A stretch of 64,000 nt of DNA from Ornithobacterium rhinotracheale DSM 15997. GTDB taxonomy: Bacteria > Bacteroidota > Bacteroidia > Flavobacteriales > Weeksellaceae. How positions within the stretch are numbered: the first letter of the stretch is position 1; every line of letters starts with the position of its first letter. Position numbers and translations under genes: made by a program. Of the stretch, positions 45,269-53,764 are shown one piece after another. Below the pieces are notes generated by a model. That model had not been told where the DNA came from. It searched no databases and saw only the letters and a list, made by a program, of their open reading frames with translations. Location: contig NC_018016.1 of NCBI RefSeq assembly GCF_000265465.1, positions 377,501-441,500 on the forward strand, given 5' to 3'.

Positions 45269-45738
45269 AGTTTTTAAGTGATTTGATGAAGAATAGTAAG
45301 CTATTGGCGTTATCGCTGATAGCTTTTATAATATTTTTGTTAGTTCGTAGATTTAATAGAGTTGTAACTGTTGTTAAACAAAAAATGGAGGATGCAAAGC
45401 CTTTGGTTTTAAAGGAAAAAACTACAGAACAGTTTGTGAAGACAAATTTTAGATTTTGGTCTGAAATGTTTAAAATGTTTTTTTCGGTTGGATCCTTTGA
45501 CCCTTATTATGTTACACATGGTGTAAGAACGTTTAAAACTCCATTGGAATATGGGATAGAGTTGGGGAAAAGTATTGTTCCAATTAAGACAAAACCAAAG
45601 TTAAACAATCAACCTAAGAGCTCCGCACCAAGTCCAAAGTTAAATAATCAACCTAAGATACCCGCACCAAAACCAAAGCTTCACCCAGAGTGGCAAAAGG
45701 TTTTGGATAAATTTAATAAATCGTTATATGGGCAATAA
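45265..45738 (+). CDS. membrane-anchored protein with duplicated Pro/Lys linker
   Basis: 157 residues: an N-terminal membrane helix (KLLALSLIAFIIFLLVRRF), a soluble middle, and a near-exact internal duplication, PKLNNQPKSSAPS then PKLNNQPKIPAPK, near residues 114-142. This flexible linker is typical of spike or tail-fibre attachments, but the function is unknown. It overlaps both neighbours. Confidence 0.58.
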   Translation: MKFLSDLMKNSKLLALSLIAFIIFLLVRRFNRVVTVVKQKMEDAKPLVLKEKTTEQFVKTNFRFWSEMFKMFFSVGSFDPYYVTHGVRTFKTPLEYGIELGKSIVPIKTKPKLNNQPKSSAPSPKLNNQPKIPAPKPKLHPEWQKVLDKFNKSLYGQ

Positions 45739-46630
45739 GAGAAGAAATAAAAGAAGAGATAAAAAAATGACATATTTAAAAGCAATTGCCCTGCTAGCTG
45801 GAAGTTGGTGGGCTTATAAAATATCAAAACCAAAGTCTAAAGTTGAGTTTGGAGAATTGGAACTAGTGGGCGTTGATATTCCAAATACAGAGAGTGAGAC
45901 TAAAAGTGTTTTATCTATGCTTTTAGTACCTAATGGATTGAGATTTGCCAAAGGATATAATTCATATGCTGATTGGGGTTATACTTTGTTTGATATATTA
46001 ATAAATCAAATTAAAAGTGGTGATTTGTTGATAAATCAAGCATCTTATATAATGGCTACAGCATATCATGAAATGGGTCAATTTAGTTTATTGCGTGAGC
46101 GTTATAATGATAAAATTTCTGTTTTGAAGAAAACGCTTAAAGGGGATAAATTAAGGGAGTTTAACGAGTTTTTGAAGATTGCAGATACATTTGGTGTTAG
46201 TGCTGAAAAGGCTGTGTACATGGAGTGGAAGTATGGCGTACAATCTTGGTGTTATAATCCAGCTAGTAGAAGAAAGAATTTAAGTAATAAATATAAAGGT
46301 GATGGAGCTCGTTTTTTTGGTCGTGGATATTGCCAGTGGACTGGTAGGCATTTATATACTAAGTTTAAAGAGTTTTCTGGTGTAGATGTTTTGTCAAATC
46401 CAGATTTAATAGTAAATGATAAGCGTTTAAATGCTTTAATGACCATAAAAATGATGATGGCTGATAAACCTAATAATTTAACGGGTGTTTCTTTAAAGCT
46501 TTATTGTAATGAAAATAAAACAGATTATTACAATGCAAGAAGGGTTGTTAATTCTACAGATAGAGCAAAAGATATAGCCTCTTATGCTCAAAAGTTTGAA
46601 AATGTTTTTAATTCTTATTTAAAAAAATAG
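45728..46630 (+). CDS. GH19-like lysozyme/endolysin with N-terminal membrane segment
   Basis: 300 residues. Residues about 100-300 are a lysozyme/chitinase-19-like fold: the expected catalytic Glu in ATAYHEMGQF (about 115) and the substrate-binding FFGRGYCQWTGRHLYTKF. The front carries a short hydrophobic stretch (AIALLAGSWWAYKI). It may cleave peptidoglycan for DNA entry or release. The start at 45728 overlaps the previous gene by 11 bases; an in-frame ATG at 45770 is an alternative. Confidence 0.8.
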   Translation: MGNKRRNKRRDKKMTYLKAIALLAGSWWAYKISKPKSKVEFGELELVGVDIPNTESETKSVLSMLLVPNGLRFAKGYNSYADWGYTLFDILINQIKSGDLLINQASYIMATAYHEMGQFSLLRERYNDKISVLKKTLKGDKLREFNEFLKIADTFGVSAEKAVYMEWKYGVQSWCYNPASRRKNLSNKYKGDGARFFGRGYCQWTGRHLYTKFKEFSGVDVLSNPDLIVNDKRLNALMTIKMMMADKPNNLTGVSLKLYCNENKTDYYNARRVVNSTDRAKDIASYAQKFENVFNSYLKK

Positions 46631-46652
46631 GTTATGACACAGCGAGAAAAAG

Positions 46653-47369
46653 AAAATTAAGTTTTGGTTATTCATCTTTTTAATAATCTATCTATTATTT
46701 AGATTGACCAAAAAGACGAGTATAAAGGAGAAAGTAAGCACAGGAGATAATTCCTTGTTGCCACTGGATACAAATAAATTCAAGGAACCTGTGAGTTTGC
46801 CCAAAGTAGAAAAACCAAAGTTTGATAAGGTTTTTGCAAAAGGCGGTTCTGCAGTGAGAAATGAAAAAGCATTTAGTCAAAAAGTTGATGATATGATGCA
46901 ATCAGAAAAACAGAAGGGAAAAATACCAGTAAAAAGTGATGTGGTTAAAAAACTGCAGGAGGAGCAGGCAAATGATTTTTGTTCTGAATGTGAGGAAGAA
47001 AAGAGAAGGGAGCAGGAAGAAAGAAAGCGTAAAGAACAAGAAGAAATTAGAAAGAAGTTGCTTGAGAAGAAAAATAATTGCAACCAAATAAGTGAAGTTC
47101 CTGTAAAATTTCATTATGATTGTGAGGAGCCCGAGAAAGTTAAAATAACTGGCATGGGTGGACTTGCTCTATTTAGAATGCCATCAACTGGGCATTGCAG
47201 GGTATTAAATTTATATGGTGAAACTACACGTGTAATTCAGAGTTATAATGATGGGGAAAAAGAATATCTTGTTGAGCATGGGCATTATATAGATTTGTTG
47301 GGATATGTAAAGGCGCAGGTTTCAAATATTCAGCTTGATAGTAATGGGGGTTTTGAACAATTGAGTTAA
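46653..47369 (+). CDS. membrane-anchored coiled-coil protein with uncertain start
   Basis: From a TTG at 46704 there are 221 residues: a Lys/Glu coiled coil (about 85-125) and a C-terminal beta domain. The frame is open upstream to 46638 and codes a strong membrane helix (KFWLFIFLIIYLLFRL) but has no ATG, GTG or TTG there. A tiny frame with ATG at 46634 (MTQREKEN) precedes it, shifted by one base. A one-base frameshift in an A-rich run would give one membrane-anchored protein. No family recognised. Confidence 0.55.
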   Translation, partial: KIKFWLFIFLIIYLLFRLTKKTSIKEKVSTGDNSLLPLDTNKFKEPVSLPKVEKPKFDKVFAKGGSAVRNEKAFSQKVDDMMQSEKQKGKIPVKSDVVKKLQEEQANDFCSECEEEKRREQEERKRKEQEEIRKKLLEKKNNCNQISEVPVKFHYDCEEPEKVKITGMGGLALFRMPSTGHCRVLNLYGETTRVIQSYNDGEKEYLVEHGHYIDLLGYVKAQVSNIQLDSNGGFEQLS

Positions 47370-47386
47370 ACAAAAAATAAAGAGAT

Positions 47387-47560
47387 ATGACAAATTTTGT
47401 AGATAGGACAAAGATTTATAGTATATTAGGATTTACGGGGGCGGTTTCGTTTGATGAGCTAAAACCGCTTCTAGCAAGTTTATTGGCTATTGTGCTTGAT
47501 TTTGCGTATAGCTTTGCAAAAAAGAAAATTAAAGATTTAAAAGATAAAAAAGATGAGTGA
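47387..47560 (+). CDS. small membrane protein, possible holin
   Basis: 57 residues with one hydrophobic helix (LLASLLAIVLDFAYSFA) and a Lys/Asp-rich tail. It follows the lysin by two genes, and its 3' end overlaps the next gene by eight bases. Size and charge would suit a holin. Confidence 0.55.
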   Translation: MTNFVDRTKIYSILGFTGAVSFDELKPLLASLLAIVLDFAYSFAKKKIKDLKDKKDE

Positions 47561-48038
47561 TTGTGTGATAGTTATTGATAATAGAAAGTTTAGGAGTGAG
47601 CTTTTGTGTCGAGAGGTTTCTACAATTGATTTATCGGATAATTGTTATTATCAAGTAGGTCCATATTTTTATACCGCTAATGCATTTAGGCGTTATTTGA
47701 TTGACAAGTCTGATTATGTTATTTATAAAAGGTTGATACCATTGGACGGAGAACCTGTGAAAGATTTACCAAATTTTATAGATGGATATGATTCAAATTC
47801 AGCGATTTTGTTAAGTTATAATGTTGGAACTTTTTATGATGGTTTTGTTGTAACGAAGAATAAAAACGGATATCACTTTAGAAATAGTACTAGTAAATTT
47901 GTTGGCGTTTATTTAGATGTATCAGATCCATATAGTCACGAGGTATTACAATTAGAATCTGGTCAAGAATCTGAATACAAGGGATCAGGACCTTTCCTAT
48001 TGTATGATGGAAACGAAGAAATAAGGGGCATTGAATAA
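47553..48038 (+). CDS. unknown protein of the prophage-like element
   Basis: 161 residues, acidic, predicted beta-rich, no signal sequence or known domain (SDCVIVIDNRKFRSELLC at the start). It overlaps both neighbouring genes (8 bp before, TAATG after), so it is translated as part of the operon. Confidence 0.6.
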   Translation: MSDCVIVIDNRKFRSELLCREVSTIDLSDNCYYQVGPYFYTANAFRRYLIDKSDYVIYKRLIPLDGEPVKDLPNFIDGYDSNSAILLSYNVGTFYDGFVVTKNKNGYHFRNSTSKFVGVYLDVSDPYSHEVLQLESGQESEYKGSGPFLLYDGNEEIRGIE

Positions 48039-48247
48039 TGAGCCATAAGAACGATTATAGCTGTATAGTTTTTGGAGCCTTTGGAGTGTTCAAAATGCAG
48101 TATGTACATGACTTGTACAAATTCTCTAAATGGCTTGATCACTCCAAATTTTCAGATTGGAGATACTTCAATGTTTACAATCGTAGAACTGGAGAATATC
48201 TAAGACGCTTCTACAATGGAAACTATATACCAAGATTTTTGAATTAA
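48038..48247 (+). CDS. small unknown protein
   Basis: 69 residues, aromatic-rich (YDLYKFSKW-like pattern, WRYFNVYNRRTGEYLRRFY). The start overlaps the previous stop (TAATG). No family recognised. Confidence 0.6.
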   Translation: MSHKNDYSCIVFGAFGVFKMQYVHDLYKFSKWLDHSKFSDWRYFNVYNRRTGEYLRRFYNGNYIPRFLN

Positions 48248-48265
48248 TTAGTTTGTTATAATAAT

Positions 48266-48304
48266 GAGAGAGACTGCATCCTTTTTGGTGTGGTTTCTTT
48301 TTTT
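48266..48304 (+). terminator. probable terminator of the late operon
   Basis: Imperfect hairpin AGAGACTGCATCC / GGTGTGGTTTCT followed by a long T run. Confidence 0.55.
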
Positions 48305-48382
48305 TTATCTTTTTGCTTTGCAATATTTGGCATTTCTTTTGATATTTGCAAAGTGTTGTTAAATCACTAAAAAAATCAAGTC

Positions 48383-48739
48383 ATGAAAAAAATTCTATTT
48401 ACCGCAGTATTATGTGTTTCTTCACTTATAACATATGCACAAAGCAAAGAGGCAAAAAAAGAAATAAGAAAGTATTACACTGAAAAACAGATTAAGTATA
48501 TTAAGCAATCAATAAATGATTTTTTAACTTCTGAGGGTGCGTGTTTAGATGTTGCTCCTTTTGATGTTGATAGATATATGCTTTTGTCTAATGGATTAAA
48601 TTTTGATGATAAAAAAAAGGAATTAGCTTTTATAAATTATTTTTTAGAACCTTATGAACAAAAATATACGATAACTGCAGATAGAAAAATGTTTGGTTAT
48701 ATGATAATGAGTTTTGAAAATCCTCAAAATATAGACTAA
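48383..48739 (+). CDS. secreted small protein coupled to the transposase
   Basis: 118 residues with a clear signal peptide (MKKILFTAVLCVSSLITYAQ). The mature part is charged and helical, with no family recognised. The stop overlaps the transposase start (TAATG), which ties the two genes together. It may be cargo or a virion/envelope protein. Confidence 0.65.
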   Translation: MKKILFTAVLCVSSLITYAQSKEAKKEIRKYYTEKQIKYIKQSINDFLTSEGACLDVAPFDVDRYMLLSNGLNFDDKKKELAFINYFLEPYEQKYTITADRKMFGYMIMSFENPQNID

Positions 48740-49713
48740 TGGCACGGAGATTTAAACATTTAGATTTGCACGATAGAGCAATGATAGAGGCATATTTAAC
48801 CGCTGGCTGGTCTATCTCGAAAATAGCTCGTGAACTGAAAAGGGATAAATCTACGATAAGCAGGGAGGTAAAGAGGAACCGAACGAAGAAAGGAAAGTAT
48901 AAAGCAAAGAAGGCACAGACGCTCTATTCTGAAAAGAAAGAGCGTTTTTTGCGTTATAGACGCTTTACCAAAGAGGTTGAGAAAAGAGTAAGACAATTTT
49001 TGTATAAAAGATATTCACCGCTCCAAATAGTCGGTTACTGTAAAAGCCTGGGACTGGAAATGGTATCAGTTGAGAGGATTTACCAATATATAAGAGAGGA
49101 TAAGCGTAAAGGTGGTAAATTGTACAAGTATTGCCGTCACGCTTTGAAAAAGAGAAAGGCACAAGTTTCTAAAATAGTTGAAAAAATAAAGAACCGCGTA
49201 AGTATAGAAGAACGCCCGCAGGTTGTGAATGAGCGTAAGGAGTTCGGGCATTGGGAGGGTGATTTGATAGAGGGCAAAAATCATAAGGGTTATTTGCTGA
49301 CACTTACGGAAAGAGTATCAAGGTTTTTATTTATTAGATATTTACCTAGTAAAAGTGCAGATGTTGTGGCAAATGCGATGAATGATGTGTTACTTCCATA
49401 TAAAAAAGTGGTCAAATCTATAACGCTTGATAATGGGCTAGAGTTTGCAAATCATGAGAATGTGGCAAAGAAACTGCAAGCCCAGATTTATTTTACAGCC
49501 CCATACTCTAGTTGGCAAAAAGGACAAATTGAGCATATGAATAAACTTGTTAGACAATATGTGAAAAAAGGTTCAGCAATCACAAAAAGTACCGCTAACA
49601 AGCTGAAAGCGGTACAAAAAGAGATAAACGACAGACCTTTTAAAGTGTTAAAGTTTTGCAAGCCTCGTGATGTTTTTTATACATTTGTGGAAAATGTTGC
49701 ATTTAGTGCTTGA
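48739..49713 (+). CDS. IS30-family DDE transposase
   Basis: 324 residues, intact. An N-terminal HTH typical of IS30 (IEAYLTAGWSISKIARELKR, DKSTISREVKRN) precedes the DDE core: Asp in HWEGDLIEG, Asp in TLDNGLEFANHE and Glu in GQIEHMNKLVRQY. The right inverted repeat of the element overlaps its stop codon. As the only recombinase here, it probably integrates the prophage-like element. A decayed copy of its 3' end lies at 29221-29377. Confidence 0.92.
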   Translation: MARRFKHLDLHDRAMIEAYLTAGWSISKIARELKRDKSTISREVKRNRTKKGKYKAKKAQTLYSEKKERFLRYRRFTKEVEKRVRQFLYKRYSPLQIVGYCKSLGLEMVSVERIYQYIREDKRKGGKLYKYCRHALKKRKAQVSKIVEKIKNRVSIEERPQVVNERKEFGHWEGDLIEGKNHKGYLLTLTERVSRFLFIRYLPSKSADVVANAMNDVLLPYKKVVKSITLDNGLEFANHENVAKKLQAQIYFTAPYSSWQKGQIEHMNKLVRQYVKKGSAITKSTANKLKAVQKEINDRPFKVLKFCKPRDVFYTFVENVAFSA

Positions 49714-49715
49714 AT
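49696..49715 (-). repeat. right terminal inverted repeat (candidate)
   Basis: Complement reads ATTCAAGCACTAAATGCAAC. It overlaps the transposase stop and is conserved in the remnant near 29225. Confidence 0.55.
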
Positions 49716-49740
49716 CTAGCTTTTCCCTTTACACAAAAAA

Positions 49741-49773
49741 ATCAGCGCGATTGCCTAGGCAGTCACGCTGATC
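49741..49773 (-). terminator. terminator of tig
   Basis: ATCAGCG / CGCTGAT with inner TGCC/GGCA pairing, followed on the minus strand by a T run. Confidence 0.8.
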
Positions 49774-49799
49774 ATATGAAAACTTTAGTATTAGTGTTC

Positions 49800-51146
49800 T
49801 TATTTAGTTTTTTCGTTTTGTGCTTTTACTTCTTCCACGAAGTCTTCAAAACTAACTTCTTTTTCTTCAAGTTTAGCGTTTTGCTTAAACAATTCAATCA
49901 ATTTTCCAGCAAATACTTGGTCTGCTAATTGGCGGTATTGATTTTCATCTTGAAGTGATTGTTGTGCGATACCTTTCAACATTTCATCGTCGAAGTTTAA
50001 TCCAGCACCGTACATTTTCATTTGTTGTTTTACCGCTTCGATTGCTTGGTTTTCAACATCTTCTCTTGTTACGCTTACATCGTATTTGTTGGCTACTCTA
50101 CCTTCTACCAATTGGAATCTCATACCACGCTCAGCATTGTTGTACATTTCTTCTGCTTTTTCTACAGAATCAGCTTGTTGATTAGAGAATTGTAACCATT
50201 TCACTAAAAACTCTTTTGGTAAATCAAACTTTTTGTTTTCTACCAAGTTCAACAATCCGTTGGTAAGCATTACACGATCTGCCTCTGCTACATACATTTT
50301 CTCTGCTTCTTCTTTCACTTTTGCACGGAAAGCTTCTTCAGAATCTACTACCCCCTCACCATATACTTTGTCAAACAATTCTTGATTGATTTCAGCTTTT
50401 TGATGGCTTACGATGCCTTGAATTTTGTAAACTAATTTTTTGTTAAAATCTGCTACTTCGTCTTCTTCTAAACCAAAAGTTTGAGCCAATCTATCTTGGT
50501 CTTCAAAAATCTCTTTTGCTTCGATTTCTACTTTATCTCCTTTCTTTTTACCATCAAATGCTTTTTTATCTTTCAAATCTTTGTAGAACACATTTGCGTG
50601 GTAGTGCGCAGAAGTTTCCTCTCCGTTTTCGTCTAATTCATAGAACACACCTTTGATGTAAGCTCCTTCGCCTACTTCTTCTGCTTCGGACATTTTACCA
50701 TAGCTAAGTCTGAAGTTTTCGATGTATTTTTCTACTTCGTCATCGCTTACGGTAATTTTGTGATAAGGAACGCTTACCTCTGCTAAATCCACTTCAAACT
50801 CTGGTGCCAAACCTAGTTCAAAATCAAAGTTTAAAGTTTCATTATCCCAATTGAAAGATTTATCTTCTTTTGGTAGGGGCTGTCCCAAGATTTCTACTTT
50901 ATTATCGTTTAAATATTTATTTACGCTTTCTTGTAAAAGTTTATTTACTTCTTCGTAGATGAGTGGTTTTTCGTATTGTTTTTTTACAAGTCCCATTGGA
51001 ACAAAACCTTTTCTAAAGCCTGGTACATTTGCATTTTTTCTGTAATTTTTAAGGGCTTTTTCTACTTTGTCTGCATAGTCTGCTTTTTCGATAGATACCG
51101 ATAAAACTGCGTTTAAATCATCTACTTTATTGTACGTAACATTCAT
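49800..51146 (-). CDS. tig: trigger factor
   Basis: 448 residues. The N-terminal ribosome-binding domain contains the VPGFRKGFVPMGLVKKQY signature. It is followed by a divergent FKBP-like middle domain (residues about 150-250) and a long helical C-terminal chaperone domain. It binds nascent chains at the exit tunnel and assists folding. The Bacteroidota version keeps a reduced isomerase part. Confidence 0.93.
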   Translation of the reverse strand: MNVTYNKVDDLNAVLSVSIEKADYADKVEKALKNYRKNANVPGFRKGFVPMGLVKKQYEKPLIYEEVNKLLQESVNKYLNDNKVEILGQPLPKEDKSFNWDNETLNFDFELGLAPEFEVDLAEVSVPYHKITVSDDEVEKYIENFRLSYGKMSEAEEVGEGAYIKGVFYELDENGEETSAHYHANVFYKDLKDKKAFDGKKKGDKVEIEAKEIFEDQDRLAQTFGLEEDEVADFNKKLVYKIQGIVSHQKAEINQELFDKVYGEGVVDSEEAFRAKVKEEAEKMYVAEADRVMLTNGLLNLVENKKFDLPKEFLVKWLQFSNQQADSVEKAEEMYNNAERGMRFQLVEGRVANKYDVSVTREDVENQAIEAVKQQMKMYGAGLNFDDEMLKGIAQQSLQDENQYRQLADQVFAGKLIELFKQNAKLEEKEVSFEDFVEEVKAQNEKTK

Positions 51147-51166
51147 TCTATTAAAATTTTGGGTTG

Positions 51167-51174
51167 CAAAGATA
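51167..51174 (-). promoter_or_regulatory. -7 box of tig
   Basis: TATCTTTG followed by C on the minus strand, 20 bases before the tig start codon. Confidence 0.62.
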
Positions 51175-51244
51175 GCAAAATAATCGGGATTTTTACTATG
51201 TTTTAATTCTATATATTGATTTTATAATTTAATTTATTTTCTTA

Positions 51245-52423
51245 CTAAAAATTCTTCTCCTTGTAGGCTTCTTTTATTTGGTCTAGGGCTTTCTGGATAA
51301 GCACTCGTGGTGCGGCTAAATTAATTCGCATAAAGCCTTTTCCGTTTTCGCCATAGTCCTCTCCTAAATTTAGGGCTAAATGGGCTTTGTCTACAAAGAA
51401 ATCTACCAAGTCCTGCTGACTTAAATTAAGCTCCCTACAATCTAAAAACACTAGATAAGATGCTTGTGGAATTACGGCTTTGATTTTAGGAGCATGCTCC
51501 TTTAAATACTGATCTAGGTATAGGATATTCTGCTCTATATATTCCTTTACTGCCTCCAGCCATTTCTCGCCATTGTTGTAAGCAGCGGTGGTTGTGAGAT
51601 AGGCAAAAACATTGGCATCTCCCACCATCATTTTCTCGGTAAAGTCTACAAATCTTTTTCTGATTTCTGGGTTTTCGATAATGGCAAATGAGCTACAAAA
51701 GCCCGCTAAGTTAAATGCCTTGCTTGGCGCATTGAATGTAACATTATTGTCTCTCGCCTCCTCGCTTACCGATGAAAATGGGTGATGCTTGTGTGGAGCA
51801 AAGGTTAAATCTGAATGTATTTCGTCTGAAACTACTAGCACCTTGTGCTTTTTGCAAATGCGTGCAATTTCTTGCAGTTCTTCTTTACGCCACACCTTGC
51901 CTCCTGGGTTATGCGGATTGCATAGTAGAAATAGTTTACAATCCTTTACGCGCTGCTCAAAAAGGGCAAAATCAAAGGTGTAATCCATACCTACTAGCTT
52001 GAGCGGACACAGCACTAGCTCCCTATCGTGATTGCGCACCGATTTCCCAAACTGCTGATAGACTGGAGGCATAATAAGCACCTTGTCGCCAGGCGATGTA
52101 AAGCACTGCACGGCAAAAGATAAACCTGGCACCACTCCTGGTACAAAGGAAATCATCTCCTTGGTGATTTCCCATTGATTTCTCCTCTTTTGCCAATCGA
52201 TGATGGCATGGTACCAATCTTCTGATGCCGAAGTATAGCCAAAGATCTCGTTGTTTAATCTATTTTGCACCGCTTCTACTACAAATTTAGGGGTTTTAAA
52301 ATCCATATCTGCCACCCAGAGTGGAATTAAATCGGTGCGTCCCCATTTGGTTTTTAAAGCTTCAATTTTTAAGGCTCCTGTACCTCTCCTATCTACTACC
52401 TCATCGAAGTTATATTCTGTCAT
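51245..52423 (-). CDS. PatB/MalY-family aminotransferase (cystathionine beta-lyase type)
   Basis: 392 residues of fold-type I PLP enzymes. LIPLWVADMDFKTP near the start, NPHNPGGKVW, VVSDEIHSDLTF and the PLP Lys in NAPSKAFNLAGFCSSFAI are all typical of PatB/MalY. Members cleave cystathionine or other C-S bonds, or act as aminotransferases. It lies three bases after gldC on the same strand and is probably co-transcribed with gldB and gldC. Confidence 0.9.
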   Translation of the reverse strand: MTEYNFDEVVDRRGTGALKIEALKTKWGRTDLIPLWVADMDFKTPKFVVEAVQNRLNNEIFGYTSASEDWYHAIIDWQKRRNQWEITKEMISFVPGVVPGLSFAVQCFTSPGDKVLIMPPVYQQFGKSVRNHDRELVLCPLKLVGMDYTFDFALFEQRVKDCKLFLLCNPHNPGGKVWRKEELQEIARICKKHKVLVVSDEIHSDLTFAPHKHHPFSSVSEEARDNNVTFNAPSKAFNLAGFCSSFAIIENPEIRKRFVDFTEKMMVGDANVFAYLTTTAAYNNGEKWLEAVKEYIEQNILYLDQYLKEHAPKIKAVIPQASYLVFLDCRELNLSQQDLVDFFVDKAHLALNLGEDYGENGKGFMRINLAAPRVLIQKALDQIKEAYKEKNF

Positions 52424-52426
52424 ATT

Positions 52427-52747
52427 TTATTTAATTTTCGCCGCACGGGCATAGTCCTCTGCAAATTCTCTAATCTTCTCTGCCACTTCTTTCTCATCGG
52501 TTGCGCGCTGGTAGGTATCTGCCATAGCTCTAAATATTTGGTGAAAAAATATTTTCATGTGATCCATCGGCATATCCTTCGTCCATAGATCGATGCGCAA
52601 GGCTTCTCGCTGCTTGTCGTCCCAGAGGGAGAGCAATGCTGCTTTAGTCTCTTGGTTTTCTACGCCACCATCTACGGCACTCCAGCTAAGCTTTTCTGGC
52701 ACTTTATTTTCGTCTAGCTCAACGCTTATTTTTATTTCAGATTTCAT
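52427..52747 (-). CDS. gldC: gliding motility protein GldC
   Basis: 106 residues, soluble. EIKISVELDENKVPEKLSWS, MPMDHMKIFFHQIFRAMADT and the DYARAAKIK end match GldC, which is conserved next to gldB in flavobacteria and helps gliding without being essential. It overlaps the gldB stop by one base. Confidence 0.88.
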   Translation of the reverse strand: MKSEIKISVELDENKVPEKLSWSAVDGGVENQETKAALLSLWDDKQREALRIDLWTKDMPMDHMKIFFHQIFRAMADTYQRATDEKEVAEKIREFAEDYARAAKIK

Positions 52748-53721
52748 TATTTTATCGGTTTATATTTTGAGTCTTTAAATATTTTCAAATAATCATTGTC
52801 GCTCAAAAATGTAGCTAAATCCACTTTGGGGTTCTGTTTCAAATAAGCTTGGCAAATCTGCAAGCCCATCCATGCCCCTACTCTTCCTGGCGTTTCGTTA
52901 TCGGCATCGGTAAAGAATTTAGAAAAAGGCGCAGGATCTATAAATCGCTCACTTAGCTTTTTATCCTCGTCAAAGAAATATTCTTCCTCGGTAAAGTACA
53001 CATATACATCTGCCTCGTTGCCCACACACCACTGCCACTGCTCTGGCGAATATTGCATGATTTCTTGGGCTGATTTTTCAGGCAAAAAGGCTTGTGTGGC
53101 TAGCAACACTTTTCCTGCATAAATCATTTTTTCCACAAATTTTCTTTTAGTAATATCCATCGGGACAAGTTGCCTTGCCATGCTTTCGGCTATGCTAATC
53201 TTTAAATCCTGAGGCTGAAAGTTTTTTCTTATATATCGTGGAATCCCCATTTTTTCATACAACGGATAATCTTTACCCAGAAACCAATCTAGCCCTAGCA
53301 CCATGTCGTTGCTCTGCACCCAGTAAGCAACGGGATTCATATACGGCAACTCTCCCGTAAAGGTGTACACCGTAGGGGCTGTGAAATTGGGATAATAGTA
53401 TTTTACATATTTAAAGATAGATCGCAATGAATCTTTTAAGGCTAAATTTTTAAATTGATTTTCTACCGCTTGGTTCAAAGCAATGGCTAGGGTATCTGCA
53501 CGGCGACGCTCCAAAATCGTGTCTGGAATATTGGCAAAAAAGTCAGGATAAAGTTTAGCCAACGCCTGATTGCTGATTTTTGTATCATAATAAACCTTAG
53601 ACACATCTTTCACTTGGATAGAATCCGTAAAAGGAGGAACATCTGTTTTAAATTCATGCGCTTTTTTTTGGCAAGAAAAGATACCTAAAACTAATATTAC
53701 ATAGAAAAATATTTTTTTCAT
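52747..53721 (-). CDS. gldB: gliding motility lipoprotein GldB
   Basis: 324 residues with lipobox GIFSC (about Cys17). The family pattern includes YWVQSNDMVLGLDWFLGKDY and the DADNETPGRVGAWMGLQIC region. GldB is needed for the gliding machinery and the linked type IX secretion system in flavobacteria, though related non-gliding species also keep it. It is divergent from nadE across a 43-base gap, the gene order known from Flavobacterium. Confidence 0.9.
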   Translation of the reverse strand: MKKIFFYVILVLGIFSCQKKAHEFKTDVPPFTDSIQVKDVSKVYYDTKISNQALAKLYPDFFANIPDTILERRRADTLAIALNQAVENQFKNLALKDSLRSIFKYVKYYYPNFTAPTVYTFTGELPYMNPVAYWVQSNDMVLGLDWFLGKDYPLYEKMGIPRYIRKNFQPQDLKISIAESMARQLVPMDITKRKFVEKMIYAGKVLLATQAFLPEKSAQEIMQYSPEQWQWCVGNEADVYVYFTEEEYFFDEDKKLSERFIDPAPFSKFFTDADNETPGRVGAWMGLQICQAYLKQNPKVDLATFLSDNDYLKIFKDSKYKPIK

Positions 53722-53734
53722 GAATTGAAAGCAT

Positions 53735-53742
53735 TAACTTTG
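53735..53742 (+). promoter_or_regulatory. -7 box of nadE
   Basis: TAACTTTG lies 22 bases before the nadE start. Confidence 0.55.
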
Positions 53743-53764
53743 AGAATTCAAAAATACAGAAATT

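Larger units (their letters stand above)
41134..49715. mobile_element. 8.6-kb prophage-like element ending in an IS30-family transposase
   Basis: Candidate terminal inverted repeats are ATTCAAAACACAAATGCAAC (41134-41153) and the complement of 49696-49715, ATTCAAGCACTAAATGCAAC; 15 of 20 match. All genes run rightward with tiny gaps or overlaps: a HUH Rep, an HTH protein, likely virion proteins, small membrane proteins, a lysin, and the transposase last. There is no tyrosine recombinase and no Walker-type ATPase. The layout suggests a small ssDNA phage, perhaps of the FLiP kind. Confidence 0.65.

Noticed and set aside
48739-49713. Transposase as a stand-alone IS30 insertion
   Set aside because: No inverted repeat was found directly upstream of the gene, it is coupled to the preceding gene (TAATG), and the better matching repeat lies at the far end of the prophage-like block. 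This is still only the more likely reading.
41134-49715. Classical inovirus (filamentous) prophage
   Set aside because: No Zot/pI-type ATPase with a Walker motif was found among the genes.
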